The notes under the pieces were generated by a model that was not told where the DNA came from, ran no database searches, and worked only from the letters and a program-made list of their open reading frames with translations. This document shows, piece by piece, positions 58,800 through 64,000 of a stretch of DNA of 64,000 nt; positions within the stretch are counted from its first letter, which is position 1, and each line of letters starts with the position of its first letter. Source of the stretch: Mycolicibacterium moriokaense (lineage in GTDB: Bacteria; Actinomycetota; Actinomycetes; Mycobacteriales; Mycobacteriaceae); NCBI RefSeq assembly GCF_010726085.1, contig NZ_AP022560.1, positions 4,960,001 through 5,024,000 of the forward strand. Reading direction: 5' to 3'. The translations under genes and the position numbers were made by a program.

Positions 58800-58812
58800 A
58801 CGCACACAAATC
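58764..58812. repeat. Nested hairpin between convergent genes (palindromic repeat, copy 2)
   Basis: Outer arms GATTTGTGTGC (58764-58774) and its complement (58802-58812) enclose GAGCG-GTGAG-CGCTC (58781-58795). It differs from the 27601-27655 copy at only a few positions between the stems. It overlaps the phosphatase 3' end and the stop of the opposing hydrolase gene; a bidirectional terminator role is likely. Confidence 0.85.
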
Positions 58813-59572
58813 ACAGGTATGGGTCGGCCCAGGCGCTGATGATCCTGGCCGCCCGCGCCGCCTGGTTCTTCCCCGTGAGCAGATGGTCGGCCCCCTCCAG
58901 CGAAATGAAGCTGCGGGGATGCCGGGCGGCGCGGAAGATCTCGCTGGCGTTGGCGATGCCGACGGTGTTGTCGGTGGGTGAGTGCATCACGAGAAGCGCC
59001 CTGTGCAGGGTGCGGATGCGCTCGCGCAGATCGGCGGTGCGGACGTCCTCGATGAAGTGCAGCTTGAGCGTCAGCGCCTTGCCGCCGATCAGAAAGGGCG
59101 CCTCGCCCTCTGCCTCGATCCGCTGGCACAGCGCGTCAAAGGTGCGCTCGACATGGGCGGGTTGGAAGGGCGCGCCGATGCTGGCGACGGCGGCCACCCC
59201 CGGGCATTCGTGGGCGGCGGCGATCACGGCCGAACCGCCGAACGAATGCCCGACGAGCAGTCGAACCTCCCGGCCCGAGGCGTTCATGAACTCCACGGCC
59301 CGGACGGTGTCGGCGACCTTGTGCGAGAACGACCCGTCGCCCCAGTCGCCCTCGGAATCGCCGAGACCGAGGTTGTCGAAGCGCAGCACGCCGATGCCCT
59401 CGGCGGCCAACTGCTTGCAGATCCGGGCGGCGGCGGGGCTGTCCTTGCCGAGGGTGAAGCCGTGCGCGAAGACGGCCCACCCGCGTTGCTCGCGTTCGGG
59501 CAGATCGACGAGTCCTGCCAGCATGGGACCCGTGGTGCTGGGGAATCTGACGCGCTCGGCCACGGGCGTCAT
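58811..59572 (-). CDS. Alpha/beta hydrolase (OsmC-associated dienelactone-hydrolase-like type)
   Basis: The 253-residue hydrolase has FAHGFTLGKDSPAAARI, LRFDNLGLGDSEGDWGD, nucleophile elbow LVGHSFGGSA (Ser about 109), and a C-terminal SPTDNTVG acid with ADHLLTG His. This subgroup is often fused or adjacent to OsmC, which is not seen here. ATG 59572 (MTPVAERVRF) was chosen over more distant in-frame starts, which run antisense into htpG. Divergent from htpG by 99 bp. Substrate unknown. Confidence 0.82.
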   Translation of the reverse strand: MTPVAERVRFPSTTGPMLAGLVDLPEREQRGWAVFAHGFTLGKDSPAAARICKQLAAEGIGVLRFDNLGLGDSEGDWGDGSFSHKVADTVRAVEFMNASGREVRLLVGHSFGGSAVIAAAHECPGVAAVASIGAPFQPAHVERTFDALCQRIEAEGEAPFLIGGKALTLKLHFIEDVRTADLRERIRTLHRALLVMHSPTDNTVGIANASEIFRAARHPRSFISLEGADHLLTGKNQAARAARIISAWADPYL

Positions 59573-59671
59573 CCTGTCATCCCGCGGCGAGAAGGGCGCC
59601 GAAGCGGTGCCGGCGCCGTCGGTACCATCTCCTACGTCAGCTTCAAGTGAAGGTGTTGTCGAAGGAAATAC

Positions 59672-61612
59672 ATGACTGCACACGTCGAACAGTTGGAGTT
59701 CCAGGCCGAAGCGCGCCAGCTGCTGAACCTGATGATCCACTCGGTGTACTCCCACAAGGATTCGTTTCTCCGGGAACTGATTTCGAACGCCTCCGATGCG
59801 CTGGACAAACTGCGGCTCGAGGCGCTGCGGAACAAGGACCTGGACGTCGACATCTCCGACCTGCACATCGAGCTCGAGGTCGACAAGGAGGCGCGGACCC
59901 TCACCGTCCGCGACAACGGGATCGGGATGACACGCGACGAGGTCGTCGACCTGATCGGCACTCTCGCCAAGTCGGGTACGGCCGAGCTGCGGCAACAGTT
60001 GCGGGAGGCCAAGAAAGCCGAGGCCTCGGAGGAGCTGATCGGCCAGTTCGGTGTCGGGTTCTACTCGACGTTCATGGTGGCCGACAAGGTCGACCTGCTG
60101 ACCCGCAAAGCCGGTGAGAGCGGCGCGACCCGATGGGTGTCTACCGGTGAGGCCACCTACACGATCGAAACCGTCGAGGATGCGCCCCAGGGCACGTCCG
60201 TCACGTTGCACCTCAAGCCCGAGGACGCCGAGGACGAACTGCATGACTACACGTCCGAGGCGAAACTGCGTGAGTTGGTGAAGAAGTACTCCGACTTCAT
60301 CGCCTGGCCCATCCGGATGCAGGTCGAGCGGCGCACCCCGCCCGCCGAGGATGGTGGCGAGGAGGTCGTCACCGTCGAGACGCAGACGCTGAACTCGATG
60401 AAGGCCCTGTGGGCGAAGTCCAAAGACGAAGTCTCCGAGGACGAGTACAAGGAGTTCTACAAGCACATCGCCCACGCCTGGGATGACCCGCTGGAGGTCA
60501 TCGCGATGAAGGCGGAGGGCACCTTCGAATACCAGGCCCTGCTCTTCATCCCGTCGCACGCGCCGTTCGACCTGTTCACCCGGGACGCCAAGACCGGGAT
60601 GCAGCTATACGTCAAGCGCGTCTTCGTCATGGGCGACTGCGATCAACTCATGCCGCCGTATCTGCGCTTCATCAAGGGCGTGGTCGACGCACAGGACATG
60701 TCGCTCAACGTTTCTCGGGAACTCCTGCAGCAGGACCGGCAGCTGACGGCGATTCGCCGGCGGTTGACCAAGAAGGTGCTGTCGACGGTCAAGACCCTGC
60801 AGTCCGAGCGCCCCGAGGACTACCGCACGTTCTGGTCCCAGTTCGGCACGGTCCTCAAAGAGGGTCTGATGTCGGACTTCGAGAACCAGGAGACGTTGCT
60901 GAGCATCGCGTCGTTCGCGTCCACGCACAGCGACGAAGAGCTCACCACCCTCGCCGAATACGTCGAGCGGATGAAGGACGGGCAGGAGAAGATCTTCTAC
61001 GCCACCGGACAATCGCGTGAGCAACTGCTGAAGTCGCCGCACCTGGAGGCGTTCAAGGCCAAGGGCTATGAAGTGCTGTTGCTCACCGATCCGATCGACG
61101 AGATCTGGGTGGGGTCGGTGCCCATGTTCGACGGCAAGCCGTTGCAGTCCGTCGCCAAGGGTGAGGTGGACCTCGACACCGAGGCCGACAAGGAAGCGCA
61201 CGCCGCCGAACGCGAGGAACAGGAACGGGAATTCGCCGACCTGTTGACCTGGTTGAAGGAAACCCTGAGCGACCACGTCAAGGAGGTGCGGTTGTCCACC
61301 CGCCTGACTGAGTCCCCGGCCTGCCTCATCACCGACGCCTTCGGCATCACACCGCAATTGGCGCGCATCTATCGGGCCTCCGGGCAGGCGGTTCCGGTGG
61401 GTAAGCGGATTCTGGAACTCAACCCGAAGCATTCGCTCGTGACCGCGCTGCAGCAGGCGCACCAGGCCGGTGGCGACGAAGCCCAGATGGCCAAGCTCGC
61501 CGAAACCGCCGAACTGCTCTACGGCACCGCGCTGCTCGCTGAGGGTGATGTACCCGAGGATCCGGCGAAGTTCGCCGGACTGCTCGCCAATCGACTGGCG
61601 CGCACCGTGTGA
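59672..61612 (+). CDS. htpG: Chaperone HtpG (Hsp90)
   Basis: Bacterial Hsp90 homologue, 646 residues. The N-terminal GHKL ATPase has ELISNASDALDKLR, DNGIGM and GQFGVGFYSTFMV. The middle domain has the VKRVFVMGDCDQLMPPYLRF segment and the lid/Arg loop NVSRELLQQ, and the C-terminal dimerisation domain carries an acidic linker (EADKEAHAAEREEQE). It lacks the eukaryotic MEEVD tail. It remodels client proteins with DnaK. A GAAGGAA site precedes ATG 59672. Convergent with the NRPS gene (19 bp). Confidence 0.96.
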   Translation: MTAHVEQLEFQAEARQLLNLMIHSVYSHKDSFLRELISNASDALDKLRLEALRNKDLDVDISDLHIELEVDKEARTLTVRDNGIGMTRDEVVDLIGTLAKSGTAELRQQLREAKKAEASEELIGQFGVGFYSTFMVADKVDLLTRKAGESGATRWVSTGEATYTIETVEDAPQGTSVTLHLKPEDAEDELHDYTSEAKLRELVKKYSDFIAWPIRMQVERRTPPAEDGGEEVVTVETQTLNSMKALWAKSKDEVSEDEYKEFYKHIAHAWDDPLEVIAMKAEGTFEYQALLFIPSHAPFDLFTRDAKTGMQLYVKRVFVMGDCDQLMPPYLRFIKGVVDAQDMSLNVSRELLQQDRQLTAIRRRLTKKVLSTVKTLQSERPEDYRTFWSQFGTVLKEGLMSDFENQETLLSIASFASTHSDEELTTLAEYVERMKDGQEKIFYATGQSREQLLKSPHLEAFKAKGYEVLLLTDPIDEIWVGSVPMFDGKPLQSVAKGEVDLDTEADKEAHAAEREEQEREFADLLTWLKETLSDHVKEVRLSTRLTESPACLITDAFGITPQLARIYRASGQAVPVGKRILELNPKHSLVTALQQAHQAGGDEAQMAKLAETAELLYGTALLAEGDVPEDPAKFAGLLANRLARTV

Positions 61613-61631
61613 AGGCGCCGCGATATCGCGG

Positions 61632-64000
61632 CTAGAGCAGGCCGAGCTGCTGCAGATCGGTGACGTATTTGACGATGACCGGCGCGCTGATGTGCGGGAT
61701 GTCGTTGTTCGAACCGTAGCGGCCGATGCCGATCTTGGCTTCCTGCACGGCGGCGCGGAACCGATCGGTGCGGCCGCTGGCTCCTCGGGTCGGCGGCAGC
61801 GGCTGCAGGTCGTTGGACTGCTGCAGCAGCATCGCCAGCATCTGCAGCACCGAATGCTGGCGCTGGGTCTCGGGTAGGGTACGTAGGCCCGCTTCGAAGC
61901 GCCGCAGCCACTCGCCGAAGTCGGCGATGCGCTCGATGGGATAGCCGGCGTCGATCAGCCAGTCGACATACTCGTCGAGACCGACGCCGTCGTCGTGGGG
62001 GTTCATCACGTGATAAGTCTCGAACCCTTCCACCACCTCAGCGCCCAGGGTGGCGATCGCCTCGGCGACGAATTCCACTGGCAGCCCGTCGAAGTGCGCC
62101 CGTTGGCGCTGACCGTCGGCGTCGAGTTGATAGAACGACTTGGGCGCGACGCCGGTGGCCACCACGGACAGCACCATCCGCGTCACGGTGTCCGACAGGT
62201 TGAGCTGACCCTGATAGGTCGCGTCGGCCATGATCATGGCGGACCGGAACACCGCGACGGGTAGCCCGCACAGGTCGTGCGCCTCACGCAGCAGGACCTC
62301 ACCGGCCCACTTGCTGTTGCCGTAACCGTGGCCCTCGACGCTACGGGTGGGGCTGATGTCGCGGATGTCGGCGTGCTCGGTGAACGCCGACCGCTCGATC
62401 TGGTCGCCCACGTTGGCGGTCGACACATAGTTGTAGGGCTTCAGCTTGGTGGTGAGCGCCAACCGGATCAGTTCGGCGGTGCCGACGACGTTGGGACCGA
62501 ACAACTCCCGATAGGGCAGCACACCGCTGACCAGCGCGGCCGAATCCACGATCAGGTCAACGGTTTCGGCCAGCCGCTGCCATGTCTGCCCGTCGAGACC
62601 TAAATTGGCTTGCGTCTTGTCACCGGCGATGACACATAGGTGATCGGCGGCCAATTCCTGGAAGTGTGCCAGCAGGTGCGGATCGCCGGCGTCGAAGGTC
62701 TTCTCCAGTCGGCGGCGCGCATCGTCGTCGTCCTCGCCGCGCACGAGGCAGATCAGGGTGCCGTCGACGAGTTCCAGTTGCTCAAGCCATTCCAGCAACA
62801 GGTAGCGCCCGAGGAATCCGGTCGCGCCGGTCAGCAGCACCGTGCGCACTTCGGCGCTCGGGCCGGGCAAGGTGGGGGCAGCGGCCAACGTGGTGTCGTC
62901 GAGGAACTTGTCCAAGGTGAGGTCGCGGGCATGCACCTCGGCGGCGTCGCGGCCGTGCACCGATTCGAAGGTGGCTCCAGTGCCGCCCGGTGCTGCCGAA
63001 AGACGTTGCGCGAGTTGCGCGATGGTGGGTGCTTCGAAGATGGTGCGCACCGCGGTTTGGGCGTTCAGGGTGGTGTTGATCGCGGCGATCAGGCGCATCG
63101 CTGACAGCGAGTCGCCGCCCAGGTCGAAGAAGGAGTCGTCCACACCGACGCGGTCGACACCGAGCACTTCGGCGTAGATGTCGGCCAGGCTCTGCTCCGC
63201 GGCCGTCGAGGGCGCTCGATACCGTGCCGAATTCTGGTACTCCGGTGCGGGCAACGCGTTTTTGTCCAACTTGCCGTTGACCGTCAACGGCAACGCCTCG
63301 ATCGTCACCACCGCGGACGGCACCATGTACGCGGGCAACCGATCCGCCAGAGCCTGTCGTGTCTGAACCGGGTCCGCAGCCCCGGTGATATAGCCGACGA
63401 GCCGCTTGTCCCCCGGCTGATCCTCACGCGCGATCACGACCGCCGACTCGACGCCGTCGAGTTCGGTGAGCGCCGCCTGGATCTCGCCCAGCTCGATGCG
63501 GTATCCGCGAATCTTGACCTGCTCGTCAGTGCGGCCCAGGTACTGCAATTGCCCATCAGTCCCCCAGCGCACCAAGTCCCCGGTGCGATACATCCGTCTA
63601 CCGAGCCCGCCGAACGGGCACGCCACAAACCGCGCTGCGGTCAGGCCCGCCCGCCCCACATACCCAGCGGTGACCCCCTCACCGGCGATATACAGCTCAC
63701 CTATCACGCCCACCGGCACCGGCTGCAACCACGAATCGAGCACGAACAGTGCCGCCCCCGACACCGGTGCACCGATGGGCACCACCCCGGACCCGGGTGA
63801 GAGCGGCGCACTGATCGCCACCCCCATCGTGGTCTCGGTGGGCCCATAGGCGTTGAGCATCACCCGATCTGACGCCCACCGCTCCACCACCTCGGTCGGA
63901 CACGCCTCGCCAGCGACCACCAACGTCGTGACCTGCAGGCCCTCAGGTGACAGCATCGCCGCCGCCGACGGCGTCTGGGTCAACACCTCGACGCGCTCAC
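61632..64000 (-). CDS. Non-ribosomal peptide synthetase, terminal A-T-reductase part (5' end outside window)
   Basis: C-terminal 788 residues of an NRPS, open at the window edge. Order: second half of an adenylation domain ([48 protein letters not shown]), carrier domain with phosphopantetheine Ser in DLGGDSLSA, then a thioester reductase domain ([20 protein letters not shown] catalytic Tyr/Lys). Reductive release yields an aldehyde or amino alcohol, as in glycopeptidolipid Mps2 (alaninol) or M. tuberculosis Nrp. Partial specificity positions read V, A, A, M, G, K for residues 299, 301, 322, 330, 331, 517. Product unknown. Confidence 0.92.
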   Translation of the reverse strand, partial: ERVEVLTQTPSAAAMLSPEGLQVTTLVVAGEACPTEVVERWASDRVMLNAYGPTETTMGVAISAPLSPGSGVVPIGAPVSGAALFVLDSWLQPVPVGVIGELYIAGEGVTAGYVGRAGLTAARFVACPFGGLGRRMYRTGDLVRWGTDGQLQYLGRTDEQVKIRGYRIELGEIQAALTELDGVESAVVIAREDQPGDKRLVGYITGAADPVQTRQALADRLPAYMVPSAVVTIEALPLTVNGKLDKNALPAPEYQNSARYRAPSTAAEQSLADIYAEVLGVDRVGVDDSFFDLGGDSLSAMRLIAAINTTLNAQTAVRTIFEAPTIAQLAQRLSAAPGGTGATFESVHGRDAAEVHARDLTLDKFLDDTTLAAAPTLPGPSAEVRTVLLTGATGFLGRYLLLEWLEQLELVDGTLICLVRGEDDDDARRRLEKTFDAGDPHLLAHFQELAADHLCVIAGDKTQANLGLDGQTWQRLAETVDLIVDSAALVSGVLPYRELFGPNVVGTAELIRLALTTKLKPYNYVSTANVGDQIERSAFTEHADIRDISPTRSVEGHGYGNSKWAGEVLLREAHDLCGLPVAVFRSAMIMADATYQGQLNLSDTVTRMVLSVVATGVAPKSFYQLDADGQRQRAHFDGLPVEFVAEAIATLGAEVVEGFETYHVMNPHDDGVGLDEYVDWLIDAGYPIERIADFGEWLRRFEAGLRTLPETQRQHSVLQMLAMLLQQSNDLQPLPPTRGASGRTDRFRAAVQEAKIGIGRYGSNNDIPHISAPVIVKYVTDLQQLGLL

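Noticed and set aside
59573..60559. Very long N-terminal extension of the 58811 hydrolase running antisense into htpG
   Set aside because: The extension has no domain and lies opposite highly conserved HtpG sequence; the hydrolase fold begins at MTPVAERV (59572).

Overview
The window looks like chromosomal DNA from a fast-growing mycobacterium (Mycolicibacterium type). GC is high, GTG starts and 4-bp ATGA/GTGA start-stop overlaps are common, and marker genes follow a gene order I recall from M. tuberculosis: smpB-ftsX-ftsE-Rv3103c-mscS-prfB / fprA (Rv3100c-Rv3106), hisN-fadE24-fadE23-fadB4 (Rv3137-Rv3141), Rv3143-nuoABCDEFGHIJKLMN, aofH-hpx (Rv3170-Rv3171c). An antigen 85 mycolyltransferase supports a mycolic-acid cell wall. 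No tRNA, rRNA, CRISPR, IS element or phage gene was seen. Assignments come from reading the translations; no database search was possible.

Layout. 1-2744: partial sulfotransferase, thioesterase-like protein, DMT transporter. 2741-7391 (minus): ribosome rescue (smpB), division ABC system (ftsEX), a Thr-tract membrane protein, an MscS channel and release factor 2. 7554-12385: fprA, a small membrane protein, hisN, and a histidine kinase with a receiver-only partner. 12543-17257: fadE24, fadE23, fadB4 and an antigen 85 gene. 17538-27602: an accessory catabolic island, described below. 27655-29696: methyltransferase, NTF2-like protein, YceI, and an atypical receiver protein. 29860-45382: the complete 14-gene NADH dehydrogenase I operon. 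45392-54317: enoyl-CoA hydratase, SDR, TetR, an APH-like kinase with an AttH-like partner, two tandem EthA-like Baeyer-Villiger monooxygenases and an LLM oxidoreductase. 54337-61612: aofH, hpx, MDR oxidoreductase, EEP phosphatase, hydrolase, htpG. 61632-64000 (minus, partial): the end of a non-ribosomal peptide synthetase terminating in a reductase domain.

Catabolic island. One operon (19896-24309) encodes a homogentisate-dioxygenase-like cupin, an alpha/beta hydrolase, a CaiB/BaiF CoA-transferase and an HMG-CoA-lyase-like enzyme. It is followed by a TetR and an acyl-CoA dehydrogenase / APH kinase / DUF6285 trio (25052-27602). That trio matches the LvaC/LvaA/LvaB kinase-dehydrogenase module that degrades 4-hydroxyacyl-CoAs in Pseudomonas putida. 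Together with an upstream flavin monooxygenase this may be an undescribed ring-cleavage-to-CoA pathway. The substrate is unknown.

Small palindromic elements. Four nested-hairpin elements (27601-27655, 35009-35085, 49980-50032, 58764-58812) sit flush against coding ends. The most striking one is inserted at the nuoF/nuoG junction, is flanked by 22-bp direct repeats and creates an in-frame 32-codon minigene. Another supplies the stop codon of a truncated DUF4345 gene, and another encodes the last 11 residues of a phosphatase.
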